64,000 nucleotides of DNA from Pseudomonas wayambapalatensis (GTDB lineage: Bacteria > Pseudomonadota > Gammaproteobacteria > Pseudomonadales > Pseudomonadaceae): contig CP077096.1 in assembly GCA_014268975.2 (NCBI GenBank), positions 1,014,501-1,078,500 of the forward strand, given 5' to 3'. Positions within the stretch are counted from its first letter, which is position 1; every line of letters starts with the position of its first letter. Of this stretch, positions 36,201-43,544 are shown one piece after another. A program made the position numbers and the translations under genes. The notes under the pieces were generated by a model. It was not told the DNA's origin, did no database searches, and saw nothing but the letters and a program-made list of their open reading frames with translations.

Positions 36201-36482
36201 TCCCAGGGAAGGACCGAAGCCCCCGGTAGCGCCGAGCGGTACGAGGTTAAGGCTGCCTGCACCCAGCGACCAGAATGACGCGGTGTCGAAGTGCAGATAA
36301 TGGTTTGATGGCCAGAAGGCAAAGATATTGATGAAGTTACCGAGTTGCGCGGGAATTCTTTCAAGCAGGAGTTGCTTATCTTCGTCGTTGTGCCCGGCGC
36401 TGTAGCCGTGGATGAAGATGTTGGCTTCGGTCGTGTTGGTGCTGGAGGACGGCGACGACTGGAACAGGAATGGCAGGGACAT
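33234..36482 (-). CDS. LeoBC-like protein: alpha/beta-hydrolase fused to a dynamin-like GTPase (Eleos-type defence, large subunit)
   Basis: The protein has 1082 residues from the ATG with GGGAG upstream; an open frame reaches 36686 but its first 68 codons look non-coding. Residues about 20-240 form an alpha/beta-hydrolase with IFIHGYSAGHNDEDK and the nucleophile elbow NLIGHSLGGRVV (serine near 144). A GTPase follows with P-loop FYGETGAGKSTLIETL near 359. About 265 residues of coiled coil are inserted before the G3 motif FALLDVPGIEG near 624. A strongly hydrophobic hairpin near 970 (VAGLIASLLGIAAAPF and SLWFVGASVLTALI) is a probable membrane paddle. The gene is coupled to leoA. A lipase-like activity paired with membrane remodelling is an inference. 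Confidence 0.75.
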   Translation of the reverse strand: MSLPFLFQSSPSSSTNTTEANIFIHGYSAGHNDEDKQLLLERIPAQLGNFINIFAFWPSNHYLHFDTASFWSLGAGSLNLVPLGATGGFGPSLGLVGAVVKDRLKNFSDARARAESMGVVLLDQLKEYLRTKHPQVETINLIGHSLGGRVVVSSLKSFSRRHQLAINDVLLMAAAVEVSAIEASQMRKRLQGRMINAYSKTDRTLLLNWGETCLGRNVVEHFESVEMNDFGHTDYWERLPEVLTETRFKAITPNAPEPTLAHADPFPPPQAYEKSIEEPYMTLELNSPREVYQQINDELALIIGELRHSSDDEALNLARKEALRRLTEHRTALFDRLAELEKNAEWNTLTIAFYGETGAGKSTLIETLRILLQEPGKRASQEAFRKLHEQYELTEENLQRLQQCIEETEARLDELTRQLTAAVQQYEQPYQQAREALDQANAQSSELTQRLDNTLQQHEHAHKDALAAVTRLHSLLAERKSTASLWQRLLNLFRKMPEELQLNDATARLATATAARDSAAVTLDTERQKAEHARTALEQQLAEITRARDDACTALTAQQAETTEQQRTLVQQRLEVETQLVQLVTELKIHADGQIIGDGSADFTRKTQRYDLELDGHPFALLDVPGIEGKEGLVLEEIERAVQIAHAVFYVTNQAAPPQTGDGQNVGTLEKIKKHLSAQTEVWTIFNKKITSPKNSLNGRPLVSEDETTSLAGLDQKMAEQLGKHYREVFALTALPAFLASTHHFAPGSSNANRRAKVLADFGADELLEKSRLRGFLQLLDEQLIRDGQSKIIRANFNKANEALTDTTGTLSGVQQTLSALAAKLNEEEQSAKSQLNSSFSALKKRLESSGETLIHSFASKVRNSVYARIEGDISNDAFKAALSEQLEEQQHALGKQLPEVINVEVSTFQKAAEDILKRFEKHAQELTASYGKLGSMKFNQPFKLNIKIDNGIKVAGLIASLLGIAAAPFTGGASLWFVGASVLTALISVGKAIWGAFDSDFKKSQQRQATDKNLLSATEQLRSALRENLESAMSEMQKTIEQLDRALEAPAKQASSQVETLARSTKRLKVLSRQIEIAGKL

Positions 36483-36772
36483 CGGCGGCTCCCTATCTGC
36501 AGACGTGCTGCTTGTGGGGCGGTATTGGCCGAGAGGGGGAGTCTGAGTACTCCAGACACAGATGCGATGAGGTCTGGCGCCTGAGGAGTGAGTCCTTGGC
36601 TTGGTCCATAGCTGCAACTTCCTTGTGATCGTGAACCGGGTGTCGTGTGGATGCCTGGAAGGGAATTTACCTCGTTTAGGTGGCACATTGCCATGCCTGG
36701 GGCAGGGACGACGCAGATTCCCTGCGGAGATCGGCGCAGGCGCATCGGCAGGAGGTCAACGCCACGGCGCAG

Positions 36773-37684
36773 TTAGTCCTCGGTGAAGTAGTCGCTATCC
36801 AGATGCTTCACTTCGTAGACCTGTTTAACGCTGCAGCCCAGGTTGTAATCGACCATCAGGCCGGCGAGTTCGGCACCATCGATAAGCACTACTTTGATGT
36901 CCAGGCTCAAGGCAGCGTCGCGGGCTCCGGCGGAGAAGTCGGATGTCGTGATGAAGACGCCTTTACGGGCGCGTTTACGGGTCAGCGCCCCGATGAATTT
37001 ATCGATCTCCGGCCGATGCACCGTGTTGCCCCAGCGTTTGGCCTGCAGGTAAATGACATCCAGTCCGAGCTTGTCTTCCTTGATGATGCCGTCAATACCA
37101 TCGTCGTTGGTTTGCTGGGTTGCGCTGCCGGCCTCTTTGCGTGAACCCCCGTAGCCCATGGAGATCATGAGATCGACTACTAATTGCTCGAAGAATGTCG
37201 GCGACGCGGCGCGGACTTGGGCGAGGAGGTCGTCTGCCAGCGATTGCATCAGTGCCTGATGGGCTGTGGACAGTTGCTCATCGGGGGTAGATTGCTCGGT
37301 TGGGTCAGGTTGGGCTGCCAGTATTGGATTGGTGGCAGGGTTCGTGGTGTGGAACGCGGCGAACTCTGGAAATTGCTTGAGCCAACTGACAGTAATGCGG
37401 GCAGGGCCGTTGTTAAGGGCCTCAAGGCCGCGTGGAGTTATTTGAACCAGGCCTTTCGCTGGGATTACGAGTAGACCGGCTTTGTTTAGATAGGTGCGCG
37501 CCCAGCCGACTCGGTTGTTGATGATTGTTTGTTTACCGGAGGGGAGACGCTCGGTGCGTTCGTTCTCGGTTAGGTTGAACTCGTTGGCTACATGCTCGCG
37601 TAGGTCACTGAGCGTGAGCCGAGCGCGGTCGGCGACGATGGCCAGGATTGGACGCATGATGGTTTGGAAGTCTGGGATAGGCAT
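36773..37684 (-). CDS. Mrr-type restriction endonuclease
   Basis: The 303-residue protein starts at MPIPDFQTIMRPIL, with AAAAGG upstream; the longer frame to 37834 has no ribosome site. The N-terminal half is the Mrr winged-helix domain (RARLTLSDLREHVANEFNLT, GWARTYLNKAGLL, ITPRGLEAL). The C-terminal half is a PD-(D/E)XK nuclease with FEQLVVDLMISMGYGG, NDDGIDGIIKEDKLGLDVIY and QAKRW, giving the D-x-QAK catalytic set. Mrr cuts DNA with modified bases. Length is that of E. coli Mrr. It lies about 290 bp upstream of the Eleos-like pair on the same strand, so these form a small defence island. Confidence 0.85.
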   Translation of the reverse strand: MPIPDFQTIMRPILAIVADRARLTLSDLREHVANEFNLTENERTERLPSGKQTIINNRVGWARTYLNKAGLLVIPAKGLVQITPRGLEALNNGPARITVSWLKQFPEFAAFHTTNPATNPILAAQPDPTEQSTPDEQLSTAHQALMQSLADDLLAQVRAASPTFFEQLVVDLMISMGYGGSRKEAGSATQQTNDDGIDGIIKEDKLGLDVIYLQAKRWGNTVHRPEIDKFIGALTRKRARKGVFITTSDFSAGARDAALSLDIKVVLIDGAELAGLMVDYNLGCSVKQVYEVKHLDSDYFTED

Positions 37685-37834
37685 GGGGGAAGTCCTTTTC
37701 AGAATGTGGGGCTGATTGCGAAGCGGGATGTGGAAGGGTGAGGAGTTTGGGTGGGTTTGTCGAGAGGGGGTGGCCGGGGGAAGTTGAATTGGCTTATTAA
37801 TATATTGATTAGTAGTCTTAATTTCGATTTGCAT

Positions 37835-38177
37835 AGTGAGCTAGGACTACCAACTGGAATACTGTGACACCTCCTCCGAGCCCCAAAACCAACTGTGACG
37901 TCTGTAAGCCGATCTCCGCCCCAATCGCGGCTGACCTGGTAGAGGCGTCAGCCAACTAAGATTGATCTGTGCGAGCTCTTGCTCCGATATCGGGGCGCGG
38001 CTTGGCGCCTAGGCAGCGCATCGAACTGGCAGCACCGCCGGTCATCAGCCTGCGCTCCAGTAGGCTGAGCGTTTACCGTGATCAGATGCGCCCAGGGGCT
38101 GCTCTCTAGGCTATGCGAAAATGCAGAAAGCCGCTTTGCTTCAGGCCGCCGACTCTGGGGTTGAGCTTTCAGCTTTA
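37835..38177. other. Gap between mrr and the IS element, no gene seen
   Basis: This 343-bp stretch has no open frame with coding character on either strand. GC content rises towards the right. It may hold the island end or debris, but nothing is recognisable. Confidence 0.4.
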
Positions 38178-38195
38178 TGAATCGCCCCTGGTCTT

Positions 38196-39077
38196 CTAGA
38201 CACTCTCCAAGCTCAGAAAATAGCGTTTCTCATACTCTACTGGAGACAGCTGCATAGCACCGCTGTGTCGACGCTTGGGGTTATAGAACATCTCGATGTA
38301 ATCGAAAATATCACTTCGGGCTTCGTCACGCGTTGCGTAGATCTTTCGTCGGATTCGTTCCCGCTTCAAAAGCTGGAAAAAGCTCTCGGCTACAGCATTG
38401 TCGTGACAGTTTCCCCGTCGACTCATGCTGCTGATCACATTGTTGGCCTTCAGGAAGCTTTGCCAGTCTGAGCTACTGAACTGACTGCCTTGGTCTGAGT
38501 GAATCATCACTTGCTGCTGTGGCTTGCGTCGCCACACGGCCATCAGCATGGCGTCGATGGCCAGGTCGCTGCTCATTCTGGGCTTCATTGACCAACCAAT
38601 GACTTGGCGAGAGAACAGATCAAGCACTACCGCCAGGTACAGCCACCCTTCATAGGTACGGATGTAGGTGATATCGGTCACCCAGACCTTATTCGGCTCA
38701 CTGACCTTGAACTGCCGGGCAAGGTGGTTGGGCGAGGCCACAGTTGGTTTTCCGCCATAAAACCCAGGACGACGGCGATAGCCCGTTTGCGAACGCAACC
38801 CCTCTGCCTGCATCAGACGACCGACTCTATTCCGCCCGCATTCCTCTCCCAGCTCACGCAGGTCATCATGAATTTTTCGGTAGCCGTACACACCTCCGCT
38901 TTCGAGCCAAGCATGTTTGATCAAGCCAAGCAGGCGATGATCTTCTTTTGCTCGGGCAGATTGAGGCTCGGCCAACCAGGCGTAGTAGCCGCTGGGATGC
39001 ACCTTGAGGGTTTGGCAAAGGCGCCGCACCGGGTAATCCGTCGAGTGCTTCTTGATGAAGGCGTACTTCAGCCGCAC
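38196..39077 (-). CDS. IS3-family transposase OrfB
   Basis: The 293-residue catalytic part is normally fused to OrfA by a -1 frameshift. The N-terminal HTH_21 region (VYGYRKIHDDLRELGEECGRNRVGRLMQAEGL) is followed by the DDE integrase core. The first aspartate is in VWVTDITYI, the second in MIHSDQGSQFSS and the glutamate in CHDNAVAESFFQLLK. All three residues are present, so the enzyme looks active. It overlaps orfA by about 10 bp. Confidence 0.93.
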   Translation of the reverse strand: MRLKYAFIKKHSTDYPVRRLCQTLKVHPSGYYAWLAEPQSARAKEDHRLLGLIKHAWLESGGVYGYRKIHDDLRELGEECGRNRVGRLMQAEGLRSQTGYRRRPGFYGGKPTVASPNHLARQFKVSEPNKVWVTDITYIRTYEGWLYLAVVLDLFSRQVIGWSMKPRMSSDLAIDAMLMAVWRRKPQQQVMIHSDQGSQFSSSDWQSFLKANNVISSMSRRGNCHDNAVAESFFQLLKRERIRRKIYATRDEARSDIFDYIEMFYNPKRRHSGAMQLSPVEYEKRYFLSLESV

Positions 39078-39346
39078 TCCTTTGCAAAGTACGCGGCGGC
39101 CTTCTTTAAGATGTCTCGCTCTTCCGTCACGCGCTTGAGTTCGGCGCGCAGCTTGCGCAGTTCGGCTTGCTGGTCATCGTCTTGCTGACGCTGCTCTTGG
39201 GGTTTGCTGTAGAGCTTGATCCAGGCGTAGAGGCTGTGAACGGACATGCCCAAGCGCTGGGCGACATCGGCGACAGGCTTGCCTTTTTCGATCACTTGCT
39301 TGACCGCTTCGATCTTGAATTCTTCGGGATAACGCTGACGACTCAT
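39068..39346 (-). CDS. IS3-family transposase OrfA
   Basis: The 92-residue DNA-binding part has a helix-turn-helix (EAVKQVIEKGKPVADVAQRL then GMSVHSLYAWIKLY) and a leucine-zipper-like C-terminus (AELRKLRAELKRVTEERDILKKA). The AGGAGGTGCC ribosome site is just before the ATG. It overlaps orfB for programmed frameshifting. Confidence 0.92.
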   Translation of the reverse strand: MSRQRYPEEFKIEAVKQVIEKGKPVADVAQRLGMSVHSLYAWIKLYSKPQEQRQQDDDQQAELRKLRAELKRVTEERDILKKAAAYFAKECG

Positions 39347-39472
39347 GGCACCTCCTATTTGGACCTCATTATGAGGCTTGGAGGTGTCTACGAAACCAGG
39401 GGCGATTCACTGGTTTCGGATGAAGCTGTCATTAAGCTGGCATTCCCGAGCCAAAACGGCCCTTTCAGGCAC

Positions 39473-39505
39473 AAAAAAGGCACTTGCGATAATCGCTAAG
39501 TGCCT
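39473..39505 (-). terminator. ssrA terminator
   Basis: On the minus strand, AGGCACTT...AAGTGCCT is followed by six Ts. It begins 18 bp after the tmRNA 3' end. Confidence 0.85.
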
Positions 39506-39522
39506 GATTTGTAAGGATTATT

Positions 39523-39914
39523 TGGTGGAGCCGGGGGGATTTGAACCCCCGTCCGCCAGTACTCCGCTGTCGGTACTACATGCTTAGCCGTGTCTATTGA
39601 GTTAATCCGCAGCCGCCCGACGGGCAGGGTGCTTTGGACGAGTTGGGTAAGTTTTAGTCGCTTTGCCCCCAACGTGCTACACGACGATCCTGTTCTGTAT
39701 GACAATCATTTCGGGTTTACAGGCATCCCCTGATGATTGCTGGAGCCGAAGCTACCAGGAGAGCGGGCTCAGCTGCTTACGCAGCGAGAGCGTAGCCCTC
39801 GTAGTTTTCGTCATTGGCAACTATAGAAAGTTGCAACAGTGGATTTACGAGTTCTGTTACCAACTCGGCATGCACCTAGAGTTTCGCTACCGGCGTCGAA
39901 TCCTGATCGGCCCC
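39523..39914 (-). ncRNA. ssrA: Transfer-messenger RNA (tmRNA)
   Basis: The 392-nt RNA begins GGGGCCGATCAGGATTCGAC and ends with the T-arm GGTTCAAATCC and CCGGCTCCACCA, so the CCA is encoded. The 5' GGGGCC and 3' GGCTCCA segments pair as the tRNA-like acceptor stem. The tag frame is at 39777-39818 and encodes ANDENYEGYALAA followed by TAA, with the usual UAGUUGCCAAUGAC context. Together with SmpB it frees stalled ribosomes and marks the partial protein for proteolysis. The 3' end of ssrA is a common island integration site, and the accessory zone of this window abuts it. Confidence 0.97.
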
Positions 39915-39956
39915 ACACTCAGCTCTAGCTGACGTGCCTTTCGACACGTGCCGCCG

Positions 39957-39985
39957 AGTATACGCCTTTACGCGGGCGGCGTCGA
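39957..39985 (-). promoter_or_regulatory. Likely sigma-70 promoter of ssrA
   Basis: On the minus strand TCGACG and TATACT are separated by 17 bp. The predicted start would leave about 36 nt of leader, removed when the tmRNA 5' end is made. Confidence 0.5.
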
Positions 39986-40019
39986 CTGCTGGTGCCGCCG
40001 CCCGCTGTCGCAGAGGGGC

Positions 40020-40313
40020 TCAGGCGCCGCTGCCGCCGGCCGAGCCACTGCCTTTCTCGGTCTTTTCCAGGCGCTCCAGCACCTTGCTGGTGATGGCGAT
40101 GCACTCCTTGGTATCGCCGCTGGCCTGGGCGGCCTTGGCTTTGTCGACATGCTCGGTGAGGGCCTTGTCCAGGCCTTCGGACGTGGCGCCGGCGGTAGCC
40201 ATGCTGTCGTTGATCTTCTGCAGGTTGATCGCGCACAAGTCATCGGCAGCGAATACAGGCGAGGCCAGCAGGGTGGCGGCCGCGAAGAGGGCGGAAAGCG
40301 CTGTACCTTTCAT
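40020..40313 (-). CDS. Small periplasmic protein of unknown function
   Basis: The protein has 97 residues from the ATG with CAGGAG six bases upstream; longer frames to 40586 lack support. The signal peptide is MKGTALSALFAAATLLASPVFA. The mature helical part has two cysteines (DLCAINL and KECIAITSKV) that could form a disulfide, and a Gly/Ser-rich tail. I know of similar hypothetical proteins in pseudomonads but no function. It is divergent from the cio operon. Confidence 0.8.
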   Translation of the reverse strand: MKGTALSALFAAATLLASPVFAADDLCAINLQKINDSMATAGATSEGLDKALTEHVDKAKAAQASGDTKECIAITSKVLERLEKTEKGSGSAGGSGA

Positions 40314-40505
40314 GGGTGTCTCCTGGTGAAGGCCTCTGGAAGGTGGGCCTGAAAGGTGGACTGTGGCCATTGGCCAAGGGTTCCATCGGGGTTGACCGGG
40401 CGATCCACCAAACCCGTCGCGAGTAAAGAGGGTGAGGCAACCGGTCACGCGGCAAACCACCACACAGCCTGCCCTGGCATTCGGGACTATGCTTTCCAAC
40501 AGTCG

Positions 40506-40519
40506 TTGATCTGGATCAA
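40506..40519. promoter_or_regulatory. ANR (FNR-type) box upstream of cioAB
   Basis: TTGATCTGGATCAA is a perfect match to TTGAT-N4-ATCAA. It lies 147 bp before the cioA start and 192 bp before the divergent periplasmic-protein gene. ANR represses cioAB at low oxygen in P. aeruginosa; the same is likely here. Confidence 0.85.
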
Positions 40520-40666
40520 TCGTTCCAGATGAAACGAGTTGGCCGCCTGGCCAGAATCCCTGCGATCGAACAGAACAATTCGACAACAGCGCACTCGATC
40601 ACCGTGGGGGCAGTGAGCGCGAGGGTCACGAGCCCGAACGCCCGGATTACCTGAAGAGGAAGCACT

Positions 40667-42103
40667 ATGTTCGGTTTAGAGGCCTTGGAGCTCGCCCGAA
40701 TCCAGTTTGCGTTTACCGTATCCTTCCACATCCTGTTCCCGGCCATCACCATTGGCCTGGCGAGCTACCTGGCGGTCCTCGAAGGCCTCTGGCTGAAGAC
40801 CAACGACAACGTCTACCGCGACCTCTACCACTTCTGGTCGAAGATCTTTGCCGTCAACTTCGGCATGGGGGTGGTCTCGGGGCTGGTCATGGCCTATCAG
40901 TTCGGCACGAACTGGAGCCGTTTCTCCGACTTTGCCGGCGCCGTCACCGGGCCTTTGCTGACCTACGAAGTGCTCACTGCCTTCTTCCTCGAAGCCGGTT
41001 TCCTCGGGGTCATGCTGTTCGGCTGGAACCGCGTGGGGCGTGGGCTGCACTTCTTCTCCACGGTGATGGTGGCGCTCGGCACGCTGGTGTCGACCTTCTG
41101 GATCCTCGCCTCCAACAGCTGGATGCAGACGCCCCAGGGCCACGAGATCATCGATGGCCGGGTGGTGCCGGTCGACTGGCTGATGATCATCTTCAACCCC
41201 TCGTTCCCCTACCGCCTGATGCACATGGCCACGGCTGCGTTCGTGGCCACGGCGTTCTTCGTCGGTGCCTCGGCGGCTTGGCATCTGCTGCGCGGGCGGG
41301 ATAATCCGGCGGTGCGCAAGATGCTGTCGATGGCCATGTGGATGGCGCTGATCGTTGCGCCGATCCAGGCGGTGATCGGTGACTTCCATGGCCTGAACAC
41401 GCTCAAGCACCAGCCGGTGAAAATCGCCGCCATCGAAGGCCACTGGGAGAACAAGCCCGGCGAGCCGACGCCGCTGATCCTGTTCGGCATCCCCGACATG
41501 AAGGCCGAGACCACGCGCTTCAAAGTCGAGATTCCGGCGTTGGGCAGCCTGATCCTGACCCACAGCCTGGACAAGCAAGTGCCGGCGATGAAGGAGTTCC
41601 CGCCTGAAGACCGGCCGAATTCGACCATCGTGTTCTGGTCGTTCCGGGTCATGGTCGGGCTGGGCTTCCTGATGATCTTCGTGGGGCTGTGGAGCTTGTG
41701 GCTGCGCAAGCGTGGCACGCTGTACAGCTCGCGGCCATTCCTCTACCTCACGCTGTGGATGGGGCCGTCGGGGTTGATCGCGATCCTCGCAGGCTGGTTC
41801 ACCACCGAGATCGGTCGTCAGCCGTGGGTGGTGTATGGGCTGATGCGCACGGCGGACGGGGTGTCGAACCACAGCTACGGACAGCTCGGCTTCACCCTGG
41901 TGATGTTCGTGGTGGTGTACTTCGCGCTGTTCGGCACCGGCATCGGCTACATGATGCGCCTGGTGCGCAAAGGGCCGCATACCGGCGAGGGCGATACGCA
42001 GCCACCGGGAGGTCCGGGGCAGAAACGCACGCCAGCGCGGCCGCTGTCGGCTGCCGATGACGGCACGGAGCACGACGCCGTCAGCCTGAACAAGGGGAAC
42101 TGA
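40667..42103 (+). CDS. cioA: Cyanide-insensitive terminal oxidase subunit I (cytochrome bd type)
   Basis: The 478-residue quinol oxidase subunit oxidises ubiquinol and reduces oxygen in the inner membrane. It has nine or so spans, the N-terminal FAFTVSFHILFPAITIG with the haem-ligand histidine, GVVSGLVMAYQFGTNWS, and the conserved GRQPWVVYG near residue 385. The Q-loop between helices 6 and 7 is short, which marks the CioA rather than the E. coli CydA type. The ATG has AAGAGGAA upstream. It is followed by cioB after 3 bp and probably controlled by the ANR box upstream. Confidence 0.95.
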   Translation: MFGLEALELARIQFAFTVSFHILFPAITIGLASYLAVLEGLWLKTNDNVYRDLYHFWSKIFAVNFGMGVVSGLVMAYQFGTNWSRFSDFAGAVTGPLLTYEVLTAFFLEAGFLGVMLFGWNRVGRGLHFFSTVMVALGTLVSTFWILASNSWMQTPQGHEIIDGRVVPVDWLMIIFNPSFPYRLMHMATAAFVATAFFVGASAAWHLLRGRDNPAVRKMLSMAMWMALIVAPIQAVIGDFHGLNTLKHQPVKIAAIEGHWENKPGEPTPLILFGIPDMKAETTRFKVEIPALGSLILTHSLDKQVPAMKEFPPEDRPNSTIVFWSFRVMVGLGFLMIFVGLWSLWLRKRGTLYSSRPFLYLTLWMGPSGLIAILAGWFTTEIGRQPWVVYGLMRTADGVSNHSYGQLGFTLVMFVVVYFALFGTGIGYMMRLVRKGPHTGEGDTQPPGGPGQKRTPARPLSAADDGTEHDAVSLNKGN

Positions 42104-42106
42104 GCC

Positions 42107-43114
42107 ATGGGTATCGATCTTCCGCTGATCTGGGCCGTGATCATTATCTTCGGGGTGATGATGTACGTGGTCATGGATGGCTTCGACCTGGGAATCGGCA
42201 TGCTCTTCCCCTTCGTCAAGGGCGAGCGTGACCGTGACGTGATGATGAATACCGTCGCGCCTGTATGGGACGGCAACGAAACCTGGCTGGTGCTGGGCGG
42301 GGCGGGGCTGTTCGGGGCCTTCCCGATGGCCTACTCGGTGGTGCTCGAGGCGCTGTACCTGCCGCTTATCCTGATGCTGGTGGGCCTGATCTTCCGTGGC
42401 GTGGCCTTCGAGTTCCGCTTCAAGGCCAAGGCCGACAAGCGCCACCTGTGGGACAAGGCGTTCATCTGGGGTTCGCTGGTGGCCACTTTCTTCCAGGGCG
42501 TGGCGCTGGGGGCCTTCATCGAGGGCTTCAAGGTGGTCGACCGCCATTACGCGGGTGGCGCGTTTGACTGGCTGACGCCGTTCAGCATCTACAGCGGCCT
42601 GGGGCTGATCGTGGCCTACACGCTGCTGGGTTGCACCTGGCTGATCATGAAGACCGAAGGGCCGCTGCAGAAGCAGATGCACGACCTGGCGCGGCCGCTG
42701 GCGCTGGTGCTGCTGGTGGTGATCGGCATCGTCAGCCTGTGGACGCCGCTGGCTTATCCACAGATCGCCGATCGTTGGTTCAGCCTGCCCAACCTGATCT
42801 GGTTCATGCCGGTGCCTGTGTTGGTGCTGGTGACCTTCTATGGGTTGCTCAAGGCGGTGGCGCGCAACGCCAACTACACGCCGTTCCTGCTGACCCTGGT
42901 GCTGATTTTCCTGGGCTATAGCGGGTTGGGCATCAGCTTGTGGCCGAACATCATCCCGCCGTCGATCTCGATCTGGGATGCCGCTGCGCCAGCGCAGAGC
43001 CAAGGCTTCATGCTGGTGGGGACGCTGTTCATCCTGCCGTTCATCCTGGGGTACACCTTCTGGAGCTACTACGTGTTCCGCGGCAAGGTGACCCACGACG
43101 ACGGCTACCACTAG
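42107..43114 (+). CDS. cioB: Cyanide-insensitive terminal oxidase subunit II
   Basis: The 335-residue partner of CioA has eight predicted spans. Typical CydB blocks are MDGFDLGIGMLFPF near residue 25, VAPVWDGNETWLVLGGAGLFGAFP near 48-71, and FEFRFKA. It starts 3 bp after cioA and is followed 13 bp later by a very small membrane-protein gene. Confidence 0.95.
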   Translation: MGIDLPLIWAVIIIFGVMMYVVMDGFDLGIGMLFPFVKGERDRDVMMNTVAPVWDGNETWLVLGGAGLFGAFPMAYSVVLEALYLPLILMLVGLIFRGVAFEFRFKAKADKRHLWDKAFIWGSLVATFFQGVALGAFIEGFKVVDRHYAGGAFDWLTPFSIYSGLGLIVAYTLLGCTWLIMKTEGPLQKQMHDLARPLALVLLVVIGIVSLWTPLAYPQIADRWFSLPNLIWFMPVPVLVLVTFYGLLKAVARNANYTPFLLTLVLIFLGYSGLGISLWPNIIPPSISIWDAAAPAQSQGFMLVGTLFILPFILGYTFWSYYVFRGKVTHDDGYH

Positions 43115-43127
43115 GGAGTGCCGGGCG

Positions 43128-43268
43128 ATGGATATCGAGGAGAAGAAACCGCTGTGGCAGCGCCTGGGCTGGCTGGTGCTGATCTGGGCGCTGAGTGTCG
43201 CGGCGCTGGGGATCGTGGCCTATGGCATGCGCATGTTCATGAGTGCGGCGGGGTTGAGTACGCATTGA
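43128..43268 (+). CDS. 46-residue third subunit-like protein of the cio oxidase (DUF2474/CydX-like)
   Basis: The frame MDIEEKKPLWQRLGWLVLIW continues to AGLSTH and a TGA. It has one membrane span (about residues 13-33) after a charged N-terminus with the family-like KPLWQRLGWLVLIW. The start has GGGAG upstream and lies 13 bp after the cioB stop. Small single-span proteins in this position (CydX, CydZ or DUF2474) stabilise bd oxidases. That role is inferred from position and form. Confidence 0.8.
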   Translation: MDIEEKKPLWQRLGWLVLIWALSVAALGIVAYGMRMFMSAAGLSTH

Positions 43269-43339
43269 GCCAGGTCGGGGCTTTGTTGTCCTGGTAGGAG
43301 CACCTTCCTTGTTCAAAATCTAAAGGCCAGCCCGGTCCT

Positions 43340-43425
43340 TGTGGGAGCGGGCTTGCCCGCGAAAAGGATACTGCGGTGCATGGCACCGGCTGCGCCGGTG
43401 ATCGCGGGACAAGCCCGCTCCCACA
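43340..43425. repeat. REP element pair
   Basis: GTGGGAGCGGGCTTGCCCGC and its inverted partner GCGGGACAAGCCCGCTCCCA flank a CACCGGC-N4-GCCGGTG hairpin. It sits between the cio operon and the converging rlmG. Confidence 0.85.
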
Positions 43426-43469
43426 GAAGACTGGTTCCCCACAGAAGACTGGTTCCCACAGAAGACTGG
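43421..43469. repeat. Three tandem copies of a 17-18-bp unit
   Basis: CCACAGAAGACTGGTTC occurs at 43421-43437 and 43439-43455, and CCACAGAAGACTGG at 43456-43469. It starts at the CCCACAG end of a REP element. Confidence 0.8.
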
Positions 43470-43544
43470 CTGGTTTCAAACCCTAAGCCTGGACCCGACA
43501 TTGGGCTGGCTTTTGGGTTTTTTACAAGACAGTTGGCCCTACGA

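Larger units (their letters stand above)
38178..39409 (-). mobile_element. Complete IS3-family insertion sequence, 1232 bp
   Basis: Both ends carry imperfect inverted repeats of about 30 bp beginning TGAATCGCCCCTGG (38178 inward, and the complement ending at 39409), with TG...CA tips. Two overlapping frames, orfA and orfB, fill the element. The flanks (CTTTA on the left, CTGGT on the right) show no target duplication. It lies 63 bp beyond the ssrA terminator. Confidence 0.9.

Noticed and set aside
36483..36686. 68-residue N-terminal extension of the LeoBC-like protein
   Set aside because: The codons are Pro/Arg/Ser/Thr-rich without pattern, whereas the internal ATG has a good ribosome site directly before the hydrolase domain.
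38170..39415. Target-site duplication of the complete IS
   Set aside because: Bases next to the two ends differ (TTA and CTG), so no duplication can be claimed.
40676..43111. 811-codon open frame antisense to cioAB
   Set aside because: The frame is a GC-rich mirror of two well-defined oxidase genes. Its protein is His/Gln/Arg/Asp-rich with no domain and no ribosome site.
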